DNA of 64,000 nucleotides from Halomicroarcula saliterrae (GCF_031624395.1 NZ_JAMQON010000006.1:62001-126000), one strand, 5' to 3'; shown: positions 43,803-52,845, numbered from the stretch's first letter. Numbers and translations are program-made. The notes: generated by a model from the sequence alone, not told the origin.

Positions 43803-44231
43803 TTACCGGAGTCCCTGCTCTCTGGCGCCCTCGCGGATCTGCGCCGCGCGCTTGCGCACCCGCGAGACGTACCGGCTGACCTTCTCGGGTTTCTCCCCGT
43901 AGTAGGAGGCGACCCAGTTCCGGTCGATGTCGGCCTGAGTCATGAAGTACGCGACCAGCGTGTCCCGCCCGGCCTGGATTATCTCCGGCGGAACGCCCCG
44001 CGTCCCCGTCCCGGCCTCCTCGAACCCGTTGACGTCGAAGTAGACGTCGCTGTACAGGGTCGCGCTCTCGGCGTCGTCGAACTCGATGCCGCGGTGGTGG
44101 GGGGCCTCGAAGCGGTAGCGGCGCTCCCCGTCCGACCGCGGCAGTTCGACGATTCGCACGTCGAGTATGTACTCGTGATACACCGATTCCGCGTCGTCGC
44201 TCGTCGTTTCGTGTGATTGCGTGCGTGACAT
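43803..44231 (-). CDS. Hypothetical protein with helical C-terminus
   Basis: A 142-aa protein starting at the ATG at 44231 (MSRTQSHET). The first 90 residues look like a small alpha/beta domain (YHEYILDVRIVELP, RRYRFEAPHHRG, FDDAESATLYSDVYFDVNGF). The rest is helical, with QADIDRNWVASYYGEKPEKVSRYVSRV resembling a helix-turn-helix. It lies 19 bases downstream of the cohesin-like gene on the same strand and may be in its operon. I do not recognise the family. Confidence 0.65.
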   Translation of the reverse strand: MSRTQSHETTSDDAESVYHEYILDVRIVELPRSDGERRYRFEAPHHRGIEFDDAESATLYSDVYFDVNGFEEAGTGTRGVPPEIIQAGRDTLVAYFMTQADIDRNWVASYYGEKPEKVSRYVSRVRKRAAQIREGAREQGLR

Positions 44232-44250
44232 TGTTGCTGAGCCGAAGTCT

Positions 44251-44922
44251 TCAGGCACCCCGCCGTCGGCGGAGGCCGGCGACCGTCAGGAGACCGACGG
44301 CGACGACCGCCAGCCCGGGCCCGAGCGGCCCGGAGCCGCCGGTGGCGGTCTCGGTCTCCGTGGTCTGTGTCTCCGAGTTCGCTCGCTCCGCCGACGTTTC
44401 TGTCCCACCCGACTGACTGACGGCGGACGCGCTGGCGGGCCGGAACTCGCTCCCGTCGTCGGCGTCGAACTGCCGCGGCTCGACGGAGAGGGCCCCCTCG
44501 CCGGGGTCGCCGCCGGCGACGGTCACCGTCGCGAGCCGAACGTCGGTCGCGCCGGGCTCGACGGCGCCGTTCAGGTCGGCGGCTTCGAGCGTGACCCGAC
44601 CGCCGTCGTCGTCGAACTCGGGCGCGCTGTGCAGCCCGAACCGCTCGGGGTAGCTCGCGTCGACGAGTCGCGCGTCGCCCGGCGCGTCGAGGACGACGTC
44701 GAGATAGTAGCCCGCGAGCCCGTCGGGCGCCGACGTGAGCACCACGCCGACGGTCGCGTTCCCGTCGGCGGTCGTCGCGCCGTCGGTGACGCGGACTGTC
44801 GGGCTGTCGCTCTGTGCCGCGGCGACCCCGACGCCCGTCGCCGTCGCGAGGACGGCGAGCGTGGCGAGGGCGGCCGCGAGGACCGGTCCGATGGTCGATA
44901 CGGAACGCGTCTGGTGTGTCAT
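44251..44922 (-). CDS. Membrane-anchored cohesin-like protein
   Basis: A 223-aa protein with an N-terminal signal (about 12-36, ending VAAAQS), a cohesin-type beta-sandwich (about 40-160: VGVVLTSAPDGLAGYYLDV, ARLVDASYPERFG, VRLATVTVAGG), a Thr/Glu/Ser-rich spacer and a C-terminal hydrophobic helix (about 197-216) followed by RRRR. This end resembles haloarchaeal sortase-like (PGF-CTERM) anchors but the exact PGF is not present. It is the second gene of a likely operon behind the PhoX gene that carries a dockerin-like tail, so it may anchor that enzyme. Confidence 0.78.
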   Translation of the reverse strand: MTHQTRSVSTIGPVLAAALATLAVLATATGVGVAAAQSDSPTVRVTDGATTADGNATVGVVLTSAPDGLAGYYLDVVLDAPGDARLVDASYPERFGLHSAPEFDDDGGRVTLEAADLNGAVEPGATDVRLATVTVAGGDPGEGALSVEPRQFDADDGSEFRPASASAVSQSGGTETSAERANSETQTTETETATGGSGPLGPGLAVVAVGLLTVAGLRRRRGA

Positions 44923-44979
44923 TGAGTCGTTGAGGGAGTATAAATCGGAGTTGGCGGAAGGCTGCGACGCGAGGCGTCG

Positions 44980-47643
44980 TCAGTTGACCTCCTCGTAGAG
45001 GGAGACGATGTCGTCGAAGTCGAGCTGGCCGTTGTCGTTGAAGTCGTAGGCCGACTTGTTCAGGCGGACGCTGTCGCCCTCGAATTCGTCGAAGAGGAGC
45101 TGGATGTCCTCGTAGTCGAGGCGACCGTTCCCGTTGATATCCTCGAACAGGCCGTCGCCGTCGGGGTCGGTCGGGGCGTCGGAGCCGGCCACCGGCGGCG
45201 GGCCGGTGACCAGCACGCCCTCGCGGGCCTCGGCGTCGATGGTCGAACCCGAGTCGTCGTCCATCTGCTCGACCTCGACGGCCAGGTCGGTCGTGCCGGT
45301 TCCCCGGCCGCGAAGGGTCAGCGTGGCGACCTCGACGTCGCGGCCGCCCGCGCCGACTTCGTTCTGCGTGTCTGCCATCCGGACGGTCACGCTCGACCCG
45401 TCCGAGCTGATGTCGGACTCGGTGAGCCCCAGCGCGTCCGGGAAGGAGACGCCGGTGATGGCGGCCACGTCGGGGTTTGTCACCGAGACGGTGACTCGGG
45501 CCCCGGCGAAGCCAGTCGGCAGCGAGGACGCGGTCAGCGTCGCCGTCCCGGTCCCGCCGTTCCCGACCGCGACCGAGTCAACGTCGACCAGCACGTTCGG
45601 CTGGAAGACGTAGAGCCCGTCGTTGGGGTACGAGCGGGCGGGACCGCCGAAGCCGTCCTCACAGCACAGCACGCGGCCGTCCCGCATCGTGTAGACGTTG
45701 TCGATGTTGCGCAGGGCGTCGTCGGCGTCCCGCGGGCTGTCGGTGAAGTCGGGACCGGTGATGACCGGCTCCAGCGTCGAGACGTTGTAGTTGCGTTCGA
45801 GCTCGGCGCGGTAGACCACGCCGCCGTCGACGCGGTCCATCTGGATGTCGCCCTCGTCGTTTGCGAGGTCGTCGTTGAACTCCGAGATACCGAAGTAGAC
45901 GAAGTCGCCCGGCTGGGAGTCGTCGACGCTGTCGACGCCCTCGGCCTTGTTGAACTCGATAGAGGCGCCTATCTCCTTGGCCGCGGCGCGGGTCTCGATG
46001 AACGGAACCCTGCGCAGCTCCTCGTCGACGCCGTCGGGGCCGTCGGCCTCGTACTGGCTGGCCCACTCGACGATTTCCGCGTCGGTGACGTAGTTCTGAT
46101 TGCCGTTCCGGACGACTTCGAGGTCGGCCTCGCGGAGCGCGGCAGCCGGGTCCTCGCGCCAGTCGGTCTCGGCGTGCGCGTCGAGATACTCGGCCTGCGT
46201 GACGTCGTCGTAGTCGGCGATCCACTCGGCGACCTCGCCGTTGGTGGCGTGGCCGAGTTCGAGCCACTCGACCTCCAGCGGCGTCTGGGCCGGGGAGTTG
46301 CGCTCGCCGGCCTCCGAGGCGTTCGCGGCGTCGTTGGTGATTTTGGGCGCGTACAGCGTGCCCGCGATGTCGTCGGTGTCGTCGTAGCTCGGGATGGGCT
46401 CGTCGGCGACGAACTTGTAGATGCCCTTGCTGTCGCCGTCCGAACAGCCGTACACCGTCTTCCGGTCGCCCTGGAAGTCGGGCGCCTCCCAGGAGGCCCG
46501 CCCCATCACCCAGTACTTCACCGCCTCTGGTTCGTCGGCGGCCGGCTCGCGGAAGTCCACGTGGTAGCCGTACCGGTACGGGTTGGGGTAGACGTCGTCG
46601 ATGGGCGTGGTCGCGAGGTTGTCCTCGCCGCTCTGGTCGGCCCGCTCCGCACCGAGGTAATAGGCGAGGAACTCGACGCCGGAGAGGGCGAACGCGCCCT
46701 GTGGGTACCAGGACTCGCCGAGCTCGCCGTCCTCGGCGTACGTCCCGAGGGCGTCGGTGATCTCCGTCGGGTTCGGTCGGTTCCAGAACTGGCAGGCCCC
46801 GACCAGCCCCTCGCCGCTGTCGGCCTCGACGATATCGCTGACAGTCGCCGTCAGCGAGACCCGCGGGTGGGCGTAGTTCTCCTCGGAGGAGACCATCGTG
46901 CCCCACGGGCTGAGGTCGCCGTAGCAGTTGATTCGCGTCCCACCGAGTTCCCGGAGCGAGTCGGTGTTCGCGAGGTTCAGCGCGTCGTCGGGGTCGGCGC
47001 TCCACTCGCCGTCCTCGTCTTGGCTGATGAACACCCGCGAGACGTTCCCGGGGCTGTTCTCCCAGTTGGTGAACAGGTACCCTTCAGTCCCGTCGTCGTC
47101 CGTCGGGACGAACTGGTTGCAGTCGGGGTTCGTGGCCGGGCCCCCGTACTGGGTCCCCGCGAAGTTCTCCCCGCTGATGTCCGTTCCGTCGGGCGTCTGC
47201 GTGACACCGAGGCGCTCGCTGCCGCCATCGATGGGTTCGCCGCCCTGAACGAGGACCTCGTAGTCACCGCTCGCCGAGCGCACCGCGCGCTGTTTCGCGT
47301 CCGTGTCCGGCACCCCGACCTCGGTGAAGTCGTCGTTGCTCCCGTCGAACGCGAAGGAGAACCCGCTGAAGTAACCGACCGCCGCTCGGCCGAAGGGCTC
47401 GGGGTTCTCCTCGCTCGGGTGCTGGAGGCTGTACAGCAGTCCGCCGTCCTCGAAGACGAACGGACCCGTCACCTCGGCCCCGTAGGCGGTCGTCGAGAAC
47501 CGCTTCAGCGACCCCTGGACGCTCGGCGCACCGGGCGTGTCGCCCTCTTCGACCTCGTCGCCGCTGGCGACGCCGACAACGCTGGCCCCCAGTGCCGCCG
47601 CCGCTGACGATGCAAGCAGATTCCGTCGAGTCAAATCGACCAT
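44980..47643 (-). CDS. PhoX-like (DUF839) phosphatase with cohesin-like and dockerin-like modules
   Basis: An 887-aa Tat-exported protein from the ATG at 47643 (MVDLTRRNLLASS). The main domain (about 45-675) is DUF839/PhoX: CNQFVPTDDDGTEGYLFTNWEN, GTRINCYGDLSPWGTMVSSEENYAHP and a C-terminal DGRVLCCEDGFGGP. Residues ~685-810 form a cohesin-like beta-sandwich (VDVDSVAVGNGGTG...). Residues ~827-887 carry two Ca-binding dockerin-type loops: DINGNGRLDYEDIQLLF and DFNDNGQLDFDDIVSLY. It is a predicted secreted metal-dependent phosphoesterase. The gene is followed 57 bases later by a membrane-anchored cohesin-like gene. Confidence 0.87.
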   Translation of the reverse strand: MVDLTRRNLLASSAAAALGASVVGVASGDEVEEGDTPGAPSVQGSLKRFSTTAYGAEVTGPFVFEDGGLLYSLQHPSEENPEPFGRAAVGYFSGFSFAFDGSNDDFTEVGVPDTDAKQRAVRSASGDYEVLVQGGEPIDGGSERLGVTQTPDGTDISGENFAGTQYGGPATNPDCNQFVPTDDDGTEGYLFTNWENSPGNVSRVFISQDEDGEWSADPDDALNLANTDSLRELGGTRINCYGDLSPWGTMVSSEENYAHPRVSLTATVSDIVEADSGEGLVGACQFWNRPNPTEITDALGTYAEDGELGESWYPQGAFALSGVEFLAYYLGAERADQSGEDNLATTPIDDVYPNPYRYGYHVDFREPAADEPEAVKYWVMGRASWEAPDFQGDRKTVYGCSDGDSKGIYKFVADEPIPSYDDTDDIAGTLYAPKITNDAANASEAGERNSPAQTPLEVEWLELGHATNGEVAEWIADYDDVTQAEYLDAHAETDWREDPAAALREADLEVVRNGNQNYVTDAEIVEWASQYEADGPDGVDEELRRVPFIETRAAAKEIGASIEFNKAEGVDSVDDSQPGDFVYFGISEFNDDLANDEGDIQMDRVDGGVVYRAELERNYNVSTLEPVITGPDFTDSPRDADDALRNIDNVYTMRDGRVLCCEDGFGGPARSYPNDGLYVFQPNVLVDVDSVAVGNGGTGTATLTASSLPTGFAGARVTVSVTNPDVAAITGVSFPDALGLTESDISSDGSSVTVRMADTQNEVGAGGRDVEVATLTLRGRGTGTTDLAVEVEQMDDDSGSTIDAEAREGVLVTGPPPVAGSDAPTDPDGDGLFEDINGNGRLDYEDIQLLFDEFEGDSVRLNKSAYDFNDNGQLDFDDIVSLYEEVN

Positions 47644-47645
47644 AC

Positions 47646-47659
47646 GGGTGGAGCCACCC
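47646..47659 (-). promoter_or_regulatory. Small hairpin over the phoX-like ribosome site
   Basis: GGGTGG at 47646-47651 and CCACCC at 47654-47659 form a perfect inverted repeat two bases upstream of the start codon on the minus strand. In the transcript it includes the GGTGG that could serve as ribosome site. It might limit translation, but it is short. Confidence 0.4.
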
Positions 47660-47676
47660 CCGTTTCGATAAAGGCG

Positions 47677-47688
47677 TTTTATATTGGG
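47677..47688 (-). promoter_or_regulatory. TATA-like box of the phoX-like gene
   Basis: TTTTATATTGGG (read CCCAATATAAAA on the minus strand) lies about 39 bases before the ATG at 47643. With a start of transcription near 47655 the leader would be about 12 bases. A phosphate-responsive element cannot be identified. Confidence 0.5.
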
Positions 47689-47866
47689 TATATGTAGTCG
47701 AAATTTACGCCCGAGCGGACCCCATGTGAACCACTCGCTTCCCAACTTCGTTCCACAGTACGGTCCGGTACTGGGACCCAATCGTGGTATATACCTGAAC
47801 TGTCAGGACTGCCCTACCTCGAAGCGTTATACCGGCCGCGTCCGTTAGCTTCCTCAGTGAAGTCAA

Positions 47867-48616
47867 ATGGCTGACAAACTCGCCGACGAGACGGCAGTCG
47901 TCACCGGCGCCGCGTCCGGAATCGGCCGTGCAATCGCCCTGCGTTTCGCGGCGGCCGGCGCCAGCGTCGTCGTCGCGGACGTCCGCGAAGGGCCCCGCGA
48001 GGGCGGGACGCCGACACACGAACGCATCGAGGACGCCGAGTTCGTCGAGACCGACGTCTCGGAAGTCGACGACATCCGCGCGGCGGTCGAGACGGCGACC
48101 GACGCCTTCGGGAGCTGTGACGTCATGGTGAACAACGCCGGCGTGTTCACCGCAGACCAGCCCATCGCGGACACCGACGAGGACGACTACGACTGGCTCA
48201 TGGATATCAACCTCAAGGGGGTGTACTTCGGGAGCAAGTTCGCCGCCGACGTGATGGCCGACCAGCCCGACGGGGGGTCGATTATCAACCTCTCCTCGGT
48301 CGCCGGGCTCGTCGGCTACCCGGGCGCGTCGACGTACTGCGCCTCCAAGGGCGGTATCTCCAACCTCACCCGCGAACTAGCGCTCGAACTCGGCCCCGAC
48401 GGCATCCGCGTCAACGCCATCAACCCGGGCGTCATCGAGACCGCGATGACCACGGAGGACTCTGACGTCGCCGGCGCGTACGAGAAGCAGGTCGCCCTCC
48501 GACGCGACGGCCAGCCCGAGGAGGTCGCCGACGCCGCCCTGTTCCTCGCGAGCGACGACGCCTCGTACGTCACCGGCCACAACCTCGTCGTCGACGGCGG
48601 CTACACCGCACAGTAG
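47867..48616 (+). CDS. Short-chain dehydrogenase/reductase
   Basis: A 249-aa classical SDR, close to 3-oxoacyl-ACP reductase/glucose-1-dehydrogenase types. AVVTGAASGIGRAIA is the cofactor site; VADVRE with an acidic residue after the second strand suggests NAD preference. VNNAG, the catalytic Ser in NLSSVAG, and YCASK (Tyr-x3-Lys) are present. PGVIETAM and the C-terminal VVDGGYTAQ are typical. Substrate unknown. It stands alone and diverges from the phoX-like gene. Confidence 0.92.
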   Translation: MADKLADETAVVTGAASGIGRAIALRFAAAGASVVVADVREGPREGGTPTHERIEDAEFVETDVSEVDDIRAAVETATDAFGSCDVMVNNAGVFTADQPIADTDEDDYDWLMDINLKGVYFGSKFAADVMADQPDGGSIINLSSVAGLVGYPGASTYCASKGGISNLTRELALELGPDGIRVNAINPGVIETAMTTEDSDVAGAYEKQVALRRDGQPEEVADAALFLASDDASYVTGHNLVVDGGYTAQ

Positions 48617-49222
48617 TCACGTCAGCGTCAGGACGACGAAGATTCCGATGACGAACTCGGTGACGAGCCACGAGTTGTCGGTCATCCAGTCGCGAACTTT
48701 CGGGAGCAGCCACTCGGCGCGCTCGCCGAGAGCCAGCACCGACAGCGACGGGAGCGCGAGCAACAGCACCGTCGCCAGCACGAACCCCGCCGCGTCACGC
48801 AGCGGCGCGCCCTCGCTCGACAGCGTCGCGCCCACGGCCACCGAAGTGAGGATATCGGTCGGGAACAGCCCCAGCAACAGGGCCCCCAAGCGGAAGGCGA
48901 ATCGCGGGCTCGCCCCGGTCAGCTTCCCCATCCACGCCGGGGGCTCGGCCGTCTCCCGGGTCCGATACACGTTGAACGCGGCCGCGACGAGAACCGCCGC
49001 GATAAGCCAGGAGAGCGTCGTGTTCGAGGCCCCCGCCGACCGCGTCCCGGTCGCCAGGAAGTAGGCGGCAGTGACGACGATAGAGATAGAACAGGCCGCT
49101 CCGCCCACGAAGGCGGCCGAGTTTCGCCGCCACTGTTCGCTCGTGGCCAGGAAGATGGCGCTCAGCAGCTGCGGGCCGGCGACCATCACGACCGCCAGCG
49201 GGAGGACGGTGACGAGACTCAT
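48617..49222 (-). CDS. GAP-family small membrane protein
   Basis: A 201-aa protein from the ATG at 49222 (MSLVTVLPLAVVMV). It has six hydrophobic segments arranged like GAP (Sap/LysE-related) proteins, with the GALLLGLFPTDILTSVAVG motif in the fourth and a final VTEFVIGIFVVLTLT. Members are thought to move small solutes or lipids; a role has been shown for some mycobacterial relatives in glycopeptidolipid export. Its stop abuts the convergent SDR stop. Confidence 0.82.
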   Translation of the reverse strand: MSLVTVLPLAVVMVAGPQLLSAIFLATSEQWRRNSAAFVGGAACSISIVVTAAYFLATGTRSAGASNTTLSWLIAAVLVAAAFNVYRTRETAEPPAWMGKLTGASPRFAFRLGALLLGLFPTDILTSVAVGATLSSEGAPLRDAAGFVLATVLLLALPSLSVLALGERAEWLLPKVRDWMTDNSWLVTEFVIGIFVVLTLT

Positions 49223-49282
49223 CGGTCGGCACACGCACTCCGACGGCAATGTTCTACGCTCCTTGTCGGCCCAGTCCTGTCG

Positions 49283-51127
49283 CTACCTCCCGCTTTCCGT
49301 GTTCCCGACCGCTGTCACGGCGCCGCTGACGACGAACCGCGCGCCGTCGTGGGCCGGGTCGACCCGAACCGCCCAGCCGTGAGACTGGGCCATCGTCTCC
49401 ACGATGCTCAGGCCGAGTCCGGTCCCCTCGCTGCTGGTAGTGTAGCCGTACTCGAACAGCCGGTCGTGGTCGGCGTCGATACCGGGACCGTCGTCCTCGA
49501 AGACGAACCCGTCGTCGGTGAGGCGGACAGTTATCGCGACGCCGCCGTGTTCCACGCTGTCCTGGCGAGTTTGCGAGCCGGCGCTCGTCGAGCCGTGCGC
49601 GACGCTGTCGTCGGACTGCGTCCGATTGCTCGTGGAACCGTGTTCCACGCTGTTCCGGACCAGATTCTCGAGGATGCTGAGCAGCCGACTCTCGTCGGCG
49701 CGGATGGTCCCGTCGACGTCCACCGCGAGGGTCGCTTCGCCGGTGTCGACGTGTGACCAGGCCGTCCGGACCGCGTCACCGAACCCGACGACTTCGGTGG
49801 ACTCGACGGACTTGCCCTGCTCGGCGAGCGTTCGGAGGTCCGTGATGATGGTCTCCATCCGGTCGAGCGCGCCGTCCAGGTCGTCGAGCCGGTCGCGGTC
49901 GACGGGGTCGGCTCCGGAGTCGGCCAGGCGCTGTCGTACGAGTTCGGTCTGGCCGGCGGCGACCTGTAGCGGATTGCGGAGGTGGTGTGAGATGCTCCTC
50001 GCGAACTCGTCGAGCTGGCGGTTCTGGCGCCGTAGCTCCCGTCGGTTCTCGTAACGTTCGGTCACGTCGCGTATCAGCAGGGCCGACCCCGCGACGGTGT
50101 CGCCGTCGGTGACGGGCGAGACGACCGCCGAGTACCGGCGGTCGTCGTGCGTGAACTCGACGGTTCGGCCCGTCCGGGCAGCGCTCTCGAAGCCGTCGCC
50201 GTCCGCCGCGATGGCGTCGGCAAGCACCGGCGCGACCACCGCGAGCGGCGATCCGATGGGGTTCCCGTCGCCGACGAGGAACCGCCTCGCCTCCGGGTTC
50301 AGGTCGACGACCTGCCCGGTGTCGTCGCGGACGAGGAGTCCGTCGCCGGTCGTTCCCAGCAGTCGGTCCCGGGAGATGGGCGTGATTCTCACCATCCCCA
50401 GCCAGGCGCCGACGAAGGTGGCCACGCCGACGATACTCAGCCCCAAGACGGTGTGGTCGTAACCCGGGAGCGTCGGCACCCGCCCGGTCACCGTGAACGC
50501 GCTGGGGACGAGTCCCAGCAGTATCCCCGCGCTGTAGACGACGAGGGGGCGACTCGACCGGTGCTGGGAGGTGACGACCAGCTCCGCGAGGTAGTACAGC
50601 GCCGCCCCGATGCCGACGTACGACCAGAAAAAGCCGAACAGCCAGAGCGGGCCGAAGCCGGTGCGGTAGTACGGGAAGGGGTCGGTAGTGAACACCAGCG
50701 GGTCGAAATGCAGGCCGAGCCACGGCTGGGTCACCAGTCCGAGCAGGCCGGTCGCCATCCCGCCGACGAAGAGGGCGTTGAACGGTCGCCGCAGCGACGT
50801 CGACCGGCCGCTGTACACCGTCCCGAAGTAGACGAACGCGACCACCGTGAGATAGGAGAACACGGTTCGCAGATACACCAGCCAGCGGCTGAGCTGCTGG
50901 TCCGCGGCGAGGAGTTCGAGCGCGGCGACCCCGGCCCAGAGCATCGCCACGATGTGTAGCGGGACGACTGCCCGGATACGGGCCGTGGACCGGCCCCGCT
51001 CGACCCAGACGTTCATCAGCGCGAAGCCGACGATGCTCACGACCAGGAGCGACAGGTACACCGCCTCGATGGGGTGTACCGCAGTGACCGCGCCACCGGT
51101 CTGGCCGACGAGGCCGCCCTCGCTCAC
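49283..51127 (-). CDS. 7TM sensor histidine kinase (active type)
   Basis: A 614-aa kinase from the GTG at 51127, which overlaps the TGA of the upstream kinase gene (GTGA) behind GGAGGTGGG. Residues ~15-235 are the HisKA_7TM sensor with seven hydrophobic segments. A PAS domain (about 240-360: DGLLVRDDTGQVVDLNPEARRFL), H-box SISHHLRNPLQ and HATPase follow. N-box ENLVRNSVEHG, G1 FEDDGPGID and G2 GTGLGLSIV are intact. Right after the N-box His, about 31 residues of in-frame repeats (SVEHGSTS units) lengthen the ATP lid region. No response regulator gene is adjacent. Confidence 0.93.
   Translation of the reverse strand: MSEGGLVGQTGGAVTAVHPIEAVYLSLLVVSIVGFALMNVWVERGRSTARIRAVVPLHIVAMLWAGVAALELLAADQQLSRWLVYLRTVFSYLTVVAFVYFGTVYSGRSTSLRRPFNALFVGGMATGLLGLVTQPWLGLHFDPLVFTTDPFPYYRTGFGPLWLFGFFWSYVGIGAALYYLAELVVTSQHRSSRPLVVYSAGILLGLVPSAFTVTGRVPTLPGYDHTVLGLSIVGVATFVGAWLGMVRITPISRDRLLGTTGDGLLVRDDTGQVVDLNPEARRFLVGDGNPIGSPLAVVAPVLADAIAADGDGFESAARTGRTVEFTHDDRRYSAVVSPVTDGDTVAGSALLIRDVTERYENRRELRRQNRQLDEFARSISHHLRNPLQVAAGQTELVRQRLADSGADPVDRDRLDDLDGALDRMETIITDLRTLAEQGKSVESTEVVGFGDAVRTAWSHVDTGEATLAVDVDGTIRADESRLLSILENLVRNSVEHGSTSNRTQSDDSVAHGSTSAGSQTRQDSVEHGGVAITVRLTDDGFVFEDDGPGIDADHDRLFEYGYTTSSEGTGLGLSIVETMAQSHGWAVRVDPAHDGARFVVSGAVTAVGNTESGR
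49545..49653 (-). repeat. In-frame microrepeats at the N-box of the active kinase
   Basis: The 16-base unit CCGTGTTCCACGCTGT occurs at 49545-49560 and 49638-49653, with a variant CCGTGCGCGACGCTGT at 49593-49608. Spacings are 48 and 45 bases, so all copies are in frame. They encode SVEHG, SVAHG and SVEHG, each followed by Ser/Thr/Gln-rich linkers. Confidence 0.85.
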
Positions 51128-52845
51128 GGGCCCACCTCCGTCTCGGCCGTCGTCGTTCCACCGGTGACGACGAACGCCGTCCCCGTCTCCGTCCGCTCGA
51201 CGCCGACCTGCCAGCCCTGGGATTCGACCTGCGTCCGGACGATTTCCAGCCCGAGCCCGACGCTGGCGGCCGCGGTCGTCGTGTCGGAGTCGAAGACCGC
51301 CTCCCGGTCGCACTCGGCAATCCGTCGGCCGTCGTCCTCGTAGGTGAACCCCGTCCCGGTGAGCGCGACCTCGACTCGGTCGGCGCCGCGCTCGCCGCTG
51401 TGTCGGACGAGCTGGTCGAGCACGCTGTCCAGCCGGGCGCGGTCGGCCTCGATGTGCCCGTCAGCCGTGACCGCGAGCGCCATCTCCCCGGTGTCGGCCG
51501 CCGCCCAGACCGCCCGGACTGCCGGCCCGAACGCCACGGACTCGGTCGTCGTCACGGACTGGGCGTGTTCCGCGAGCGTCCGCAGTTCGTCCAGCCTCGC
51601 GTCCATCCGGTCGATGGCGTCGGCGACGCTGTCGAGGTGGTCGGCCGCCTCCGCCGCCGCGGGGTCGTCAGCGGCCCGGAGCTGCCGGTCCAGCAGTTCC
51701 GTCGCGCCGTCGGCGACCTGAAGCGGGTTCCTGAGGTCGTGGGCGACGGTCGAGGCGAACGACTCCAGCTGGTCGTTCTGTCGCGCCAGCTCCCGCTTTG
51801 ACTCCTCGACCGCGGTGACGTCCCGTGCCACGACCGTGTAGCCGGCGACCGTGCCGCGCTCGGTAATCGGCGAGACGGACACCGCGTAGTGGGTCCGCGC
51901 GCCGTCGACGACTGTCGAGTACGTCGCCGAGACGTCCGCATCCCCCGCCGCTGGGAGCAGTATCTCCGCGGCCAGCCCCGGCAGCAACCTCGACAGCTCC
52001 GTCCCGACGGGCGTCTCCACGTCGGGCGGCAAGAGCGGCTCCGCGGCGGCGTTGTAGTCGATGAGCCGGCCCGCGTCGTCGAGTCCCAGCAACACGTCGT
52101 CGATGTGGTCGACGATTTCGGTTCGGGCCATCGGCGCGATGTCGAGTTCCCCCCGGAAGAAGACGGTGTAGGCGAGGATGACGGTCAACGGGACGATACC
52201 GAAGACGGTGTAGTCGTATCCGGGGAGGAGCGGAATCGTCTCCAGCGCGGTCACGGCGTTGGGCAGGAGGGAGGCGACCGCCGCTGCCACCAGCAGCAGT
52301 ATCGAACTCGTCGGTCGGTGATTCGAGCTCAGGAAGAGCCGCGCCAGATAGACGAAACTGACCAGCAAGATGGCGGCGGCCACCACCGAGTTCAGCAGGT
52401 ACAGCGGGCCCGGCTCTATCGCGAGGTACGCGACGGGCTCCTGTCGATAGGCCACCGACGCGTACTGGAGCCCGAACACCGGCTGGGTGAGGATACCGAC
52501 GACGGCGACGGCCGCCCAGCCCACAGCGAGGGCGTTCTGCGGTCGCCGCGGCGACGTCGACCGGTTCGTATACACCGTCGCGAAGTAGCCGACGGTGACG
52601 ATGGCGACCACCGCGAACAGGTCAGTGAGCAGGCTCAGCGCGTACTTCGCCGCCGGAACGCGGACGAGCAACTTCGCGATGGCGGCCACCACCCAGCACC
52701 ACTGCACCGCGACGTAGGCGACGAACTCCGTCCGGTGGTGCGTCTCCGTCCGCGTGTAGACGAGTGCGCCGGTCGCAGCCACGATGAGCGCCGACACCAC
52801 GAGTGAGCTCACGTACCAGAACTGTAGTGGTACTGAGCCGTCCAT
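51124..52845 (-). CDS. 7TM histidine-kinase-like protein with degenerate ATPase domain
   Basis: A 573-aa protein from the ATG at 52845 (MDGSVPLQFWYVSS). It has the same layout as the downstream kinase: seven hydrophobic segments (about 5-225), PAS (about 245-345), H-box with His369 in STVAHDLRNPLQ, and a HATPase-like domain. Key ATP-site residues are changed: the N-box reads VLDQLVRHSGERG (Gln478 and His482 where Asn is expected) and the G1 box reads EDDGRRIAE (second Gly lost). G2 (SVGLGLEIV) remains. This points to a pseudokinase that may work as partner of the overlapping downstream kinase. Confidence 0.9.
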   Translation of the reverse strand: MDGSVPLQFWYVSSLVVSALIVAATGALVYTRTETHHRTEFVAYVAVQWCWVVAAIAKLLVRVPAAKYALSLLTDLFAVVAIVTVGYFATVYTNRSTSPRRPQNALAVGWAAVAVVGILTQPVFGLQYASVAYRQEPVAYLAIEPGPLYLLNSVVAAAILLVSFVYLARLFLSSNHRPTSSILLLVAAAVASLLPNAVTALETIPLLPGYDYTVFGIVPLTVILAYTVFFRGELDIAPMARTEIVDHIDDVLLGLDDAGRLIDYNAAAEPLLPPDVETPVGTELSRLLPGLAAEILLPAAGDADVSATYSTVVDGARTHYAVSVSPITERGTVAGYTVVARDVTAVEESKRELARQNDQLESFASTVAHDLRNPLQVADGATELLDRQLRAADDPAAAEAADHLDSVADAIDRMDARLDELRTLAEHAQSVTTTESVAFGPAVRAVWAAADTGEMALAVTADGHIEADRARLDSVLDQLVRHSGERGADRVEVALTGTGFTYEDDGRRIAECDREAVFDSDTTTAAASVGLGLEIVRTQVESQGWQVGVERTETGTAFVVTGGTTTAETEVGP

